Shown here: piece after piece, positions 42,046-51,399 of the stretch
Layout: each line of letters starts with the position of its first letter
Numbering within the stretch: position 1 is the stretch's first letter
From: CAIUGU01 sp963819685
GTDB lineage: Bacteria > Pseudomonadota > Gammaproteobacteria > Steroidobacterales > Steroidobacteraceae
Direction of reading: 5' to 3'
NCBI GenBank assembly: GCA_963819685.1
Contig: CAWFXI010000005.1
Span: 395,278-459,277 of the forward strand
Length of the DNA: 64,000 nt
The notes under the pieces: generated by a model
What the model was told of the DNA's origin: nothing
The model's input: the letters and a program-made list of their open reading frames with translations, nothing else
The model's database searches: none
Program-made: the position numbers and the translations under genes

Positions 42046-44514
42046 GTGAACAGCGAAACCAAAGAGCCCGAGAGCCCCGAGATCCCCGGGATCCCAGAAT
42101 CGCCCAGTGCTGCTGTGGTGCCCGTCCTGCCGCTGCGCGATGTCGTGGTCTACCCGCACATGGTCATCCCGCTGTTTGTCGGCCGCGACAAATCGATTCT
42201 TGCGCTGGAACACGCCATGAAGGGCGACAAGCAGATCCTGCTGGTCGCACAGAAGCAGGCTGAGGTGGATGATCCCGCCCCCGAGGACCTGTTTCGCCTC
42301 GGCACCCTCGCGACCATTCTGCAGCTGCTGAAGCTACCCGACGGCACCGTCAAGGTCCTGGTCGAGGGCGTTGAACGTGCACGCATGGAGAAACTGATCG
42401 TCGGCGAGTACTTTTCCGCCGAAACCAGCACGTTGAAGGACGAGGACCAGTTCGAAGAACGCGAAATGGACGTCCTGACGCGTTCAGTCATCACCCAGTT
42501 CGAGCAGTACGTCAAACTCAACCGCAAGGTTCCGCCCGAGATTCTCACGTCCCTGGCCGGTATCGAACAGCCGGGCCGGCTCGCGGATACCGTTGCAGCT
42601 CACATGTCGCTCAAGCTCGATGCCAAGCAGCGCGTGCTCGAGATCCAGGACGTGCGCAAGCGGCTCGAGCACATCCTCGCGTTGATCGAAGGCGAGATGG
42701 ATGTACTGCAGATCGAGAAGCGCATCCGCGGCCGCGTGAAGCAGCAGATGGAGAAGAGTCAGCGCGAGTACTACCTGAATGAGCAGATGAAGGCGATCCA
42801 GAAAGAGCTCGGCGAGCTCGAGGATGCCCCGAATGAACTGGCGGAGCTCGAGCAGAAGATCCAGAAGGCAGGCATGCCGAAGGAAGCCCGGGACAAGGCC
42901 ATGGCCGAACTCGGCAAGCTGAAGCTGATGTCGCCCATGTCAGCCGAGGCGACGGTCGTCCGCAACTACGTGGACTGGCTCGTGAAGTGCCCCTGGAAGA
43001 AAAAGACCAAGGTTCACAACGACATTGCCGTGGCCGAGAAAGTCCTCGATGAGGATCACTACGGCCTTGAAAAGGTCAAGGAACGCATTGTCGAGTACCT
43101 CGCCGTGCAGCAGCGGGTCAAGACGTTGAAAGGGCCGATCCTCTGCCTCGTCGGTCCGCCCGGCGTAGGCAAGACTTCTCTCGGGCAGTCGATCGCCCGG
43201 GCGACCAACCGGAAGTTTGTCCGGATGTCGCTGGGTGGAGTGCGTGATGAGGCGGAAATCCGTGGTCATCGCCGCACCTACATCGGCTCGATGCCCGGCA
43301 AGATCGTGCAGAACATGGTCAAGACCGGCGTGCACAATCCGCTGTTCCTGCTGGATGAAGTCGACAAGATGGCAATGGATTTCCGCGGTGATCCTTCATC
43401 GGCGCTGCTGGAAGTTCTCGATCCCGAGCAGAATGCGACTTTCAATGATCACTACCTGGAGGTCGATTTCGACCTGTCGCAGGTGATGTTCGTCTGTACT
43501 GCCAACAGCCTGAATATTCCTGCGCCACTGCTGGATCGCATGGAAGTCATTCGCCTGCCTGGTTATACCGAGGATGAAAAGAGCGCGATTGCCAGCCGCT
43601 ACCTCGTGCCCAAGCAGGTGAAGCAGAACGGGCTCAAGGACAAGGAGCTCAAGATTTCGGAAAACTCGATCGTGGATATCATTCGCTACTACACGCGTGA
43701 AGCGGGCGTTCGCAACCTCGAGCGCGAGATCTCGAAGATCTGCCGCAAGTCCGTGAAGCAGCTGTTGTCCGAATCGGCCACGAAATCGATCAGCGTCACG
43801 CCGCGAAATCTCGGCAAGTATCTCGGAGTCCGACGTTTCCGTTACGGCAGGGCAGACGAGCAGGATCATGTCGGCGAAGTGACAGGCCTTGCCTGGACGG
43901 AGGTGGGTGGCGAGCTGCTCACGATCGAAGCAGCCGTGGTCCAGGGCAAGGGCAAGCTGACGCATACCGGCCAGCTGGGCGAAGTGATGCAGGAGTCCAT
44001 CCAGGCCGCCATGACAGTGGTTCGCAGTCGCGCGGGTATCCTGGGTCTCGAGCCTGACTTCTATCAGAAGGTGGATGTGCACATCCACGTACCGGAAGGT
44101 GCGACGCCTAAGGATGGGCCCAGCGCAGGCGTGGGAATGTGTACAGCGCTGGTGTCAGCGCTTACCAAGATTCCCGTGCGCGCGGATGTGGCCATGACGG
44201 GAGAAATCACGTTGCGGGGACAGGTGCTGCCGATCGGCGGTCTGAAGGAAAAGTTGCTGGCGGCTCATCGTGGCGGAATCAAGATTGCGTTGATACCCGA
44301 TGAGAACACCAAGGACCTGGCGGAAATTCCGCAGAACATCAAGGACAGCATCGATATCCGCTCGGTCAAATGGATAGATGAAGTGCTGCAGGTGGCCCTC
44401 CAGCACCAGCCAGTGCCCCTGGTAGCCGCGCCAGCGCCCGCAACGGCGCTGGTGGACAAACCCAGGACACGGCGAGCCGCGAAGCGCTCAGGCAAGCAGG
44501 TGCGGGCACACTGA
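42046..44514 (+). CDS. lon: ATP-dependent protease Lon
   Basis: 822 residues, GTG start with AAGGAAG upstream. Homo-hexameric AAA+ serine protease that degrades misfolded and regulatory proteins. N-terminal substrate-binding domain (VPVLPLRDVVVYPHMVIPL), Walker A GPPGVGKT at 370-377, Walker B FLLDEVDKM, catalytic Ser693 in DGPSAGVGM and Lys in GGLKEKLLAA. The C-terminal tail is Lys/Arg-rich (PRTRRAAKRSGKQ), somewhat longer than in E. coli. A heat-shock-type promoter lies upstream; hupB follows. Confidence 0.97.
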   Translation: MNSETKEPESPEIPGIPESPSAAVVPVLPLRDVVVYPHMVIPLFVGRDKSILALEHAMKGDKQILLVAQKQAEVDDPAPEDLFRLGTLATILQLLKLPDGTVKVLVEGVERARMEKLIVGEYFSAETSTLKDEDQFEEREMDVLTRSVITQFEQYVKLNRKVPPEILTSLAGIEQPGRLADTVAAHMSLKLDAKQRVLEIQDVRKRLEHILALIEGEMDVLQIEKRIRGRVKQQMEKSQREYYLNEQMKAIQKELGELEDAPNELAELEQKIQKAGMPKEARDKAMAELGKLKLMSPMSAEATVVRNYVDWLVKCPWKKKTKVHNDIAVAEKVLDEDHYGLEKVKERIVEYLAVQQRVKTLKGPILCLVGPPGVGKTSLGQSIARATNRKFVRMSLGGVRDEAEIRGHRRTYIGSMPGKIVQNMVKTGVHNPLFLLDEVDKMAMDFRGDPSSALLEVLDPEQNATFNDHYLEVDFDLSQVMFVCTANSLNIPAPLLDRMEVIRLPGYTEDEKSAIASRYLVPKQVKQNGLKDKELKISENSIVDIIRYYTREAGVRNLEREISKICRKSVKQLLSESATKSISVTPRNLGKYLGVRRFRYGRADEQDHVGEVTGLAWTEVGGELLTIEAAVVQGKGKLTHTGQLGEVMQESIQAAMTVVRSRAGILGLEPDFYQKVDVHIHVPEGATPKDGPSAGVGMCTALVSALTKIPVRADVAMTGEITLRGQVLPIGGLKEKLLAAHRGGIKIALIPDENTKDLAEIPQNIKDSIDIRSVKWIDEVLQVALQHQPVPLVAAPAPATALVDKPRTRRAAKRSGKQVRAH

Positions 44515-44573
44515 CGCTGTAATGTGGCCTGCCGGGTTCCTGTCGGGCAATCGGCGCACTTTGTAAGGTAAGG

Positions 44574-44603
44574 TTGACCGTTCCGGCCTGCCGCTGCTAT
44601 AAC
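44574..44603 (+). promoter_or_regulatory. Sigma-70 promoter of hupB
   Basis: TTGACC (44574-44579) and TATAAC (44598-44603) separated by 18 bases, followed by a GC-rich GCGCGCCC. It lies about 64 bases before the hupB ATG, which has AAGGA upstream. Confidence 0.6.
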
Positions 44604-44666
44604 GCGCGCCCTTGATAGCGGCCCGGGATTGTCCCGCCCCTCTTAGTTAAGCTTAAGGAATCCACG

Positions 44667-44939
44667 ATGAACAAAGGCGAACTGATCGACACGGTAAGCG
44701 CCCGCACCAATCTGCCGAAAGCGGATGCCGCGCAGGCTGTGGATGCCGTTTTCGACGCCATTACGGCGGCGCTCAAGGCTGGCGATGCGGTGTCGCTGGT
44801 GGGCTTCGGTGCATTCGTCGTCAAGGCGCGTGCTGAACGTGCCGGCCGTAACCCGCGCACCGGCGAAACAATCACCATCGCCGCGAGCCGCGTTCCCGGT
44901 TTCAAGGCTGGCAAGGCCCTGAAGGATGCTGTAAATTAG
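44667..44939 (+). CDS. hupB: DNA-binding protein HU-beta
   Basis: 90 residues. Small basic histone-like protein that bends and compacts DNA. The family signature GFGAFVVKARAERAGRNPRTGE around residues 46-67 and the start MNKGELIDTVS are clear; the DNA-binding arm ends at AASRVPGFKAGKALKDAVN. The position between lon and ppiD is that of hupB in enterics and pseudomonads. It has its own promoter and a good RBS. tRNA-Val begins 59 bases after it. Confidence 0.96.
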   Translation: MNKGELIDTVSARTNLPKADAAQAVDAVFDAITAALKAGDAVSLVGFGAFVVKARAERAGRNPRTGETITIAASRVPGFKAGKALKDAVN

Positions 44940-44997
44940 CGCGCCCTGAAGGGACGGATACGGATACTCGCCGGCGTCTTGGCCAGCGTCACTGTGG

Positions 44998-45073
44998 GGG
45001 TGCTTAGCTCAGCTGGTAGAGCGTCGCCTTTACACGGCGAATGTCGGCGGTTCGATCCCGTCAGCACCCACCA
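44998..45073 (+). tRNA. tRNA-Val (anticodon TAC)
   Basis: 76 nt ending ACCA. Acceptor GGGTGCT / AGCACCC, anticodon stem TCGCC/GGCGA with loop TTTACAC (anticodon TAC), T-arm GGCGG/CCGTC. Lies between hupB and ppiD. Confidence 0.96.
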
Positions 45074-45127
45074 ATTCTACGGTCCGCTTTGGACAAGCCG
45101 TCGGTCAATAAAGATAAGGTTCAGTGC

Positions 45128-45204
45128 GGAGCGGTAGTTCAGCTGGTTAGAATACCGGCCTGTCACGCCGGGGGTCGCGGGTTCGAGTCCCGTCCGCTCC
45201 GCCA
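45128..45204 (+). tRNA. tRNA-Asp (anticodon GTC)
   Basis: 77 nt ending GCCA. Acceptor GGAGCGG / CCGCTCC, anticodon stem CCGGC/GCCGG with loop CTGTCAC (anticodon GTC), T-arm GCGGG/CCCGT. Follows tRNA-Val by 54 bases, likely one transcript. Confidence 0.96.
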
Positions 45205-45319
45205 TTTTCTTCACGTGATGCGTGACAAGGTGATCCGTGATCCGAACGTGAAACGTAAAGGGCATGGATCATCGGGGTTCCTTGACGACATGCTTTTACG
45301 GACGGTCAGTCTTTCCACG

Positions 45320-45347
45320 CTCACGGCTCACGGCTCACGGCTCACGG
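45320..45347. repeat. 7-nt tandem repeat CTCACGG x4 (upstream of ppiD)
   Basis: Four exact units at 45320-45347, continued by degenerate ones (CTTCACGG, CTCACG, CTCACG) up to 45372, four bases before the ppiD ATG. The opposite-sense pattern (CGTGAC, CCGTGAT, ACGTGAAA) occurs upstream at about 45220-45258, so partial pairing across the gap is possible. Confidence 0.8.
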
Positions 45348-45375
45348 CTTCACGGCTCACGCTCACGCTCGTCCA

Positions 45376-47292
45376 ATGCTCCAGACAATTCGCGACAAGA
45401 TTTCGGGCTGGTTCGCAGCAGTTTTTCTGGGCGCGGTCGCGCTGGTCTTTATTTTCTGGGGCATCGATTTCCAGGCTGGGGCCATCGCCGACGCCGCCCG
45501 TGTCAACGGCGAGAAGATATCTGCCGATGTGATGCTGCGTGCATGGCAGGATCGTCAGAGTCAGCTGCAACAGGTCATGCGTACCGAGCTGCCGCCCGAC
45601 CTGGTGAAAGCCCAGCAGGCGGCGCTGCTTGATGAACGAATCCGCGTCGTTCTGTTGACCCAGCGCGCCAGGAAACTCGGTTACCGGGTCAGCGATACCG
45701 AGGTTGCGCAGACCATTCTCGGCTTCTCCGAACTGCAGGTAGATGGTCAGTTTTCCCGCGACCGCTACACCGCCATTCTCCGCCAGCAAGGTCGCAGCGA
45801 AGCGCAGTTCGAAAATGAACTCAGAACCAATCTGGCGCTCAATCAGTTGCAGACTGGTATTGCAGCGTCGTCGTTCGTCACGCCACGGGAGCTTGAGCGG
45901 CGGCGCGCGCTGGAAGGCGAGCAGCGCGAAATCGCGTACGCGGTAATTCCGGCGAGCGCTTTTGCGGGAGCTGTCACCGTAACGGAAGCTGACGTCAAGG
46001 CGTGGTACGACAGCAACAGCGGTGACTATCGCTCGCCTGAATCCGTGGACGTCGAGTTTCTCGATCTGCGGCTGGCTGACGTTGAACGCAGCGTGGAGGT
46101 TACCGATGACACGCTGAAGGCGTTTTACGAGCAGACCAAAGAGCGCTACGAGACCCAGGAGCGTCGGCACGCCCGGCACGTTCTCATCTCCGTGACAGAC
46201 AAGCTTGATGATGCGGCTGCACAGAAGCTGGCGGAGGAAGTCCTTGCCAGGGCCCGCGCTGGTGAAGACTTCGGGAAACTTGCTGCGCAGTATTCACAGG
46301 ACACCGGATCCGCGAAGCAAGGGCGGTGATCTCGGCTGGGCGGCCAAGGGAATGTTCGTCGGCCCCTTTGAGGAGGCCATTTTCGGCATGTCGGTCGGCG
46401 AGCTGAAGGGCCCCGTCAAGACGCAGTTCGGTTACCACGTGATTCGATCTCGACGAAGTCGAGGCCGGGCATCTGCGGACGTTCGACGAAGTGCGTGCGG
46501 AACTTGAACCCGAGTTTCGCAAGGACCGGGCCCAGGCGCTGTTCTACGAGCGTGGCCAGAAGCTTGCAGACGAGTCCTTCGCCAGCCTGACGGAACTCTC
46601 AAGCGTTGCGTCTTCGCTCGGCATGGAGCTCAAGAAGGTGGCCGGCTTCACCCGACAGGGTGGCGGTGAGCTGGGTACGGACATGCAGATCATCGATGCG
46701 GCGTTCAGTCCTGACGTCGCCGATCGCGGCCAGAACAGCCCGCTTGTTGCCGTGGGGGACGATCGTGCGGTGGTCCTGCGAGTCAGCACGCACCGGCAGC
46801 CAGAGCAATTGCCATTGAATGACGTCCGCAGCCCAGATCGAGGCACGCCTCAAGCAAAACGCGGCGCAGGATGAGGCCGCGCGGAAGGGCAATGAAGTGG
46901 TCGCGCAGCTTGAAGCCGGAACCCAGACGTGGAATCAGGCGGCGTCACAGTTGAACGCACAGTTGAAGGTGGCCGCGGTGCCGGGTCGCTTCGTTGGCCG
47001 CAAAGACGCGGAGATTCCACCGGCGATTCTCAGGACCGCATTCGCATTGCCACGATCGGCACTTGGCAATGGGCAGCCGCGGTTTCAAAGCAGCGTCATG
47101 GAGAACGGAGACTTCGCGCTCCTCGCAGTAACGGGCCTCCGCGATGGCAACGCAGCGCAGGAAGTGGCCGCGGAACGGGCACAGCGAGGTCGTCTCACCG
47201 CGCAGCAGGTTGCCAGCGGCGAGTTCTCGGCCTACCTGTCTGAGATTGAGCGCAACGCCAAGATCCAGCGCAATCTGGCGATCTTCCAGTAG
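45376..47292 (+). CDS. ppiD: Periplasmic folding chaperone PpiD (three +1 frameshifts)
   Basis: ATG at 45376; N-terminal cytoplasmic stub and membrane anchor (WFAAVFLGAVALVFIFWGIDF), then SurA-like N-domain and a parvulin domain (RHARHVLISVTDKLDD, and after the shift GGDLGWAAKGMFVGPFEEAIF). Extra bases near 46322 (GGGCGG), 46446 (GATCTCG) and 46831 (GCCCAG) move the frame; removing them yields one protein of about 637 residues ending at 47292, normal for PpiD. Position after hupB and the two tRNAs, before fabI, fits. The indels look like sequence errors. Confidence 0.87.
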
Positions 47293-48140
47293 GCCGTGAA
47301 ACGTGAAACGTGAAAGTGGCGTACCGGTGAGGGAAGGTAAGCTGACTCAGCCTTCGGACTCTCCGCGAAGGCCATTCCCACCGTGTTGAAGCCGCCGTCG
47401 ACATAGACGATTTCCCCGGTGATTCCTGCTGCCAGGTCGGAGCAGAGGAAGGCTGCGGCGTTGCCTACGTCCTCGGTCGTCACGTTGCGGCGAATCGGAG
47501 CAATGGCGGCGACGTGTCCGAGAATCTTGCGAAATCCGCCGATGCCAGCGGCGGCCAGCGTCTTGATGGGGCCGGCAGAAATGCCGTTGACGCGAATCCC
47601 GAGGGGCCCCAGGTCAGCCGCCAGATACCGCACGCTGGCTTCCAGGCTCGCCTTTGCCAGACCCATCACGTTGTAGCTCGGCAATGAGCGGACCGCACCG
47701 AGATACGTGAGCGTCAGGAATGCTCCTGCGCGTCCGCGCATCAGCGGTACTGCGGCTTTGGCGATCGCGGTCAGGCTGTAGCTGGAGATGTCGTGCGCGA
47801 TACGGAAATTTTCACGCGTGGTCGCTTCGACGAAGCTGCCGCGAATGGCTTCCGTCGGAGCAAACGCGACGGCATGGACGACGATGTCGATACCCTCCCA
47901 GATCCGGCCCAGGGCAACGAAAGCTGCGTCGATCTGCTCATCGTTGGCGACATCCAGCGGGAAGACAGCGGTCGAGCCGAATTCGCCGGCCATCTGTTCC
48001 ACACGTTCCTTGAACCGCTCCTGGTATGTGAAGGCGAGTTCGGCTCCCTCTCGTCGCATCGCCTCGGCGATCCCATAGGCAATGGATCGTTCTGTTGCGA
48101 GACCGATGATCAGGGCGCGTTTGCCGGACAGAAAACCCAT
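47232..48140 (-). CDS. fabI: Enoyl-[acyl-carrier-protein] reductase FabI (3' end uncertain)
   Basis: ATG at 48140 with GGAG upstream (MGFLSGKRALIIGLATERSI). NADH-dependent reduction of enoyl-ACP, the last step of each fatty-acid elongation round. Catalytic tyrosines are in TLTYLGAVRSLPSYNVMGLAKASLE (Y-x6-K present), and the C-terminal GEIVYVDGGFNTVGM is normal. The frame then runs on ~45 residues through a tandem repeat into the 3' end of ppiD, unlike FabI (about 260 residues). A TGA in another frame near 47348-47350 suggests an indel close to the true end. 20 bases separate it from mltD upstream. Confidence 0.9.
   Translation of the reverse strand: MGFLSGKRALIIGLATERSIAYGIAEAMRREGAELAFTYQERFKERVEQMAGEFGSTAVFPLDVANDEQIDAAFVALGRIWEGIDIVVHAVAFAPTEAIRGSFVEATTRENFRIAHDISSYSLTAIAKAAVPLMRGRAGAFLTLTYLGAVRSLPSYNVMGLAKASLEASVRYLAADLGPLGIRVNGISAGPIKTLAAAGIGGFRKILGHVAAIAPIRRNVTTEDVGNAAAFLCSDLAAGITGEIVYVDGGFNTVGMAFAESPKAESAYLPSPVRHFHVSRFTAYWKIARLRWILALRSISDR
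47295..47315. repeat. 7-nt tandem repeat CGTGAAA x3
   Basis: Three exact CGTGAAA units directly after the ppiD stop, inside the downstream extension of the convergent fabI frame. Another example of a 7-nt array at a gene junction in this window. Confidence 0.7.
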
Positions 48141-48159
48141 GCGGAACTCCGAATTGTTT

Positions 48160-49719
48160 TTAGCCGCCGAGACGGCGGTTGTCATCGACGTACATGACCA
48201 GTCTCTGGCCAGGCTTCAGCTCATGTGCCGAGCGCAGCTTGTTCCAGCTCAAGAGGTCGGCTACGGCTACACTGAAGGTGCGTGCGATTCGTGACAGGGT
48301 GTCACCGCTCTTGACCGTGTAGGTCATGATCTGCAGGTTCGTCGCTGCAGGATCCGTTGCAGCGAGGGTGGCCGCTGCAGGGATTTCCAGCTTCCTGCCG
48401 ATGGCCAGCGGTTCGTTGGCACCGAGTTCATTGCGGGCCGCGAGCGCACCTAAGCTGACACCGTAAGACTGCGCGATGCTCCACAAGGTGTCGCCCTGTC
48501 TGACCGTGTACCGCTGTTGGGCCGAACCACCCCCTCTGGCAGCAGTTTTGGTCGCCGGCTGAGACGGAATCGCCCCAAGGGCGGCAATTCGCTCCGGATA
48601 GGCGGTGATGACGAGGTCCTGCCCGGCATGGATGGTATTGCCCTTCAGACGATTGGCCTTGCGCAGGGCTTCAACGCTGACATCGTATCGCCGCGAAATG
48701 GCGCCCAGCGTTTCTCCAGGCCGGACGCGGTGATTGACCACGCGGACCCGCTCCTGCGGTGGCAGGTTCGACAACCCTGCAATCAGACGCTCATTCCGGT
48801 CCACCGGGACCAGCAATCGATGGGGCCCTTCCGGGTCCGTGACGCCATGCTTGAAGCCCGGATTCAGGGCGACGAATTCTTCTTCGGGAAGATCTGCAAT
48901 CTTCTGGGCCACATCCAGCTGGATCTGGCCGCCTGTATGCACGGTAACGAAGTAGGGCTGATCGGGGATGGGTGCGAACTGCAGGTTGTACGCCAGGGGG
49001 TTCGCAACAATTCGTCGCATCGCCAGCAACTTCGGCACATAGGCCTGGGTTTCGCGCGGCAGGGCAAGACTGAAAAAGTCAGTCGGTTTGTTGGCGCGTT
49101 CGTTGATGGCAATCTGGCGGGCGACGTTGGCTTCGCCCGCATTGTAGGCCGCGATCGCCAGCAGCCAGTCGCCATTGAATTCGTTCGCCAGGAAGGTCAG
49201 ATAGTCCAGCGCGGCCCGGGTCGACTCGATGACGTCGCGGCGGCCGTCGTAGTACCAGTTCTGCTTGAGCCCGTAGTGGACCCCGGTTGCCGGGATGAAT
49301 TGCCAGAGTCCTGCGGCTCTCGCCCGGGAGTAGGCGACCGGGTTGTACGCGCTTTCCACCACCGGCAACAGCGCAAGTTCGAGGGGCATGCCGCGCGCGT
49401 CCAGTTCCTCCACAATGTAGTGCAGGTACCGTTCGCTACGGCGAAATGTCCGATCGAGATAGTCGGGGTGTGAGGCGTACCAGGCCACCTCCCGCTCAAC
49501 TGAAGGATGCCTTGAGTCGGTGAGGGTGAATCCTTCGCGAATGCGCTCGAACAGGTCGCCGGCCTGGATCCTGTCCGGATCCATTACCGGTTCGTTGGCA
49601 TCGATCTGCACTGACTCTGCCGGATGAAACTCGCGCTCGGCGATCGCCGGACGGAAATCTGTCTCGGAGACAACCGGAACGCTGGTACATCCCGTAGCAA
49701 CAAGGAGGACCAGCGCCAT
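48160..49719 (-). CDS. mltD: Membrane-bound lytic murein transglycosylase D (LysM)
   Basis: 519 residues. Lipobox ATGC close to the start (MALVLLVATGCTSVP), an SLT domain with the catalytic Glu in LLPVVESAYNPVAYSRARAAG and AAYNAGEANVARQI, then three LysM domains (about 335-380, 400-445, 468-512). It cleaves peptidoglycan glycan strands. The signal peptide is unusually short and lacks basic residues. A MDARLSRAL start lies 28 bases upstream in another frame, so a single-base error at the 5' end is possible. The mltD-gloB pair is conserved in E. coli. Confidence 0.9.
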   Translation of the reverse strand: MALVLLVATGCTSVPVVSETDFRPAIAEREFHPAESVQIDANEPVMDPDRIQAGDLFERIREGFTLTDSRHPSVEREVAWYASHPDYLDRTFRRSERYLHYIVEELDARGMPLELALLPVVESAYNPVAYSRARAAGLWQFIPATGVHYGLKQNWYYDGRRDVIESTRAALDYLTFLANEFNGDWLLAIAAYNAGEANVARQIAINERANKPTDFFSLALPRETQAYVPKLLAMRRIVANPLAYNLQFAPIPDQPYFVTVHTGGQIQLDVAQKIADLPEEEFVALNPGFKHGVTDPEGPHRLLVPVDRNERLIAGLSNLPPQERVRVVNHRVRPGETLGAISRRYDVSVEALRKANRLKGNTIHAGQDLVITAYPERIAALGAIPSQPATKTAARGGGSAQQRYTVRQGDTLWSIAQSYGVSLGALAARNELGANEPLAIGRKLEIPAAATLAATDPAATNLQIMTYTVKSGDTLSRIARTFSVAVADLLSWNKLRSAHELKPGQRLVMYVDDNRRLGG

Positions 49720-49758
49720 GGCAAGGCCCGCGACAGGCGAGCGTCCATGAGAATTGCA

Positions 49759-50532
49759 TCAGAACTGGTCCTTCCATTGGCGGACGGCTGCAAAAACGTC
49801 AGTCGTCGTCGTCAGGCGGCGACCGGCGTGAGCCTCCGCCGCCTGCTTCACCGTGCTGCTGGCACACCGCAGGAACGGGTTGATCTCGCGTTCCCTGGCT
49901 ATGGTTGACGGCACAGTAGGCTCCTCTCGGCTACGCTTCTGTCTGCAGGCTTCTTCATAGGCGGCTGTCGCCAGATTGCCTGGATCGGCAACCCTGGCAA
50001 ACCGCAGGTTGTTCAAGGTGTACTCATGGGTGCAGTACACCAGTGTCTCGCCCGGCAGGTCCGAGAGCTTGGTCAAGGACTCCAGCATCTGCGCCGGAGT
50101 TCCCTCGAAAAGTCGTCCGCACCCGGCACTGAACAGTGTGTCGCCGCAGAAGACCACCCCGTGACCCACATACGCAATATGTCCGGCAGTGTGACCTGGT
50201 ACATCAATGACCCGAAAGCGGAGCCCCATGTCCGCAAGCTCGACGTCATCGCCTCCGCGCAACGCCCGGAAAGGGCCCGGAATCGATTCCCTGGCCGGCC
50301 CATATACGGGGACACCGAACTCCCGTACGAGTGACTCAACGCCCCCCACATGATCGTGGTGGTGATGGGTCACGAGTACTGCAGCCAGTGTCAGGCCACC
50401 TTCCTGCAAAGCCTGCCGCACTGCCTGGGCATCTCCCGGATCAACCGCGACCACACGGGTACGGTCGCCCGGTGCGTGCAACAGCCAGATGTAGTTATCG
50501 GCAAAAGCCCGGACGGGGTTAACTTCCAGCAT
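49759..50532 (-). CDS. gloB: Hydroxyacylglutathione hydrolase (glyoxalase II)
   Basis: 257 residues from the ATG at 50532 (MLEVNPVRAFADNYIWLL); the frame is open further upstream without family sequence. It hydrolyses S-lactoylglutathione to lactate and glutathione. The metallo-beta-lactamase metal site is THHHHDHVGG, with further ligands in VPGHTAGHIAY, GDTLFSAGCGRLFEG and YCTHEYTLNNLRF. It is divergent from the methyltransferase gene (138 bases between), the E. coli gloB/yafS arrangement. Confidence 0.95.
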   Translation of the reverse strand: MLEVNPVRAFADNYIWLLHAPGDRTRVVAVDPGDAQAVRQALQEGGLTLAAVLVTHHHHDHVGGVESLVREFGVPVYGPARESIPGPFRALRGGDDVELADMGLRFRVIDVPGHTAGHIAYVGHGVVFCGDTLFSAGCGRLFEGTPAQMLESLTKLSDLPGETLVYCTHEYTLNNLRFARVADPGNLATAAYEEACRQKRSREEPTVPSTIAREREINPFLRCASSTVKQAAEAHAGRRLTTTTDVFAAVRQWKDQF

Positions 50533-50670
50533 CAAAAAAACCCCGCTAGGCCCGGGCTCCCGGTTGTCGAGGCGGTAATAAACCATAGGGAGGCTTGCCG
50601 TAGCAAGCGGAAAAAACTGAATAATCAATGGAATAGGTACGTATAGGGAAATGTCGTATTCTTGCGCGAT

Positions 50671-51399
50671 ATGACCGTATCGCTCCATCAATGGCTAGCC
50701 ACTCCGCTCGGGCAGCGGCTTTACCAGCTTGAATGCAAGCTGGTCAGCGAGGCCGTTGCCCAGGTGTTCGGCTGGCAGTTGCTGCAGATCGGCGTATGGG
50801 GCGACGAGGCGAGACTGATTGCGGATGCCAGGACCCAGCGAAAATCAGTTCTGGCCCGACAATTTGGTCCGTCAGTGGCGGTGCATTCCCGAGCCGACGC
50901 GTTGCCCATCGCGTCGGATTCCGTCGATGCCGTCTTGTTACCGCATACGCTGGAGTACGAGCCCGAGCCGCATGACATCCTGCGCGAGGTGGAGCGAATT
51001 CTGCCGGGAGAGGGCCACGTTATCGTCCTGGGGTTCAGACCTTTTTCCACGTGGGGCCTGCGGTACGCTGCTTCCAGGGAGGGCTTCCCACCCGGTGTCG
51101 AGCGATTGATCAGCGAGAGACGCCTCCGGGACTGGCTCAAGCTCCTCGGCTTCGAGGTGGTGGATGCCAGGCGTTACCTGTTTACGCTGCCGTGGGGCCC
51201 TCAGGCGCCCCGCAGCCAGCGTCTGGTCGAGGCGGCAGGGGAAAACTTCTGGCCGCTGCTGGCGGGCGCCTACTTGCTCAAGGCCCGGAAGCGCGTCTAC
51301 TGCAAGACCCCGATTCGCCTCTCCTGGCGCCAACGTGCACGAGTCGTTGGCGGCTTGCTGGAGCCAACGCGCCGCAATGAAGGGCGTGACGTCGCGTGA
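50671..51399 (+). CDS. SAM-dependent methyltransferase (YafS-like, class I)
   Basis: 242 residues from the ATG at 50671 (MTVSLHQWLATPLGQRLYQLE). The methyltransferase-11-type core is weakly marked: LLQIGVWG at the SAM strand, ALPIASDSVDAVLLPHTLEYEPEPHDILREVERIL and VIVLGFRPFSTWG. No substrate is known. Its place between gloB (divergent) and rnhA matches yafS in E. coli, which supports the family assignment. The stop overlaps the rnhA GTG by 4 bases. Confidence 0.82.
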   Translation: MTVSLHQWLATPLGQRLYQLECKLVSEAVAQVFGWQLLQIGVWGDEARLIADARTQRKSVLARQFGPSVAVHSRADALPIASDSVDAVLLPHTLEYEPEPHDILREVERILPGEGHVIVLGFRPFSTWGLRYAASREGFPPGVERLISERRLRDWLKLLGFEVVDARRYLFTLPWGPQAPRSQRLVEAAGENFWPLLAGAYLLKARKRVYCKTPIRLSWRQRARVVGGLLEPTRRNEGRDVA

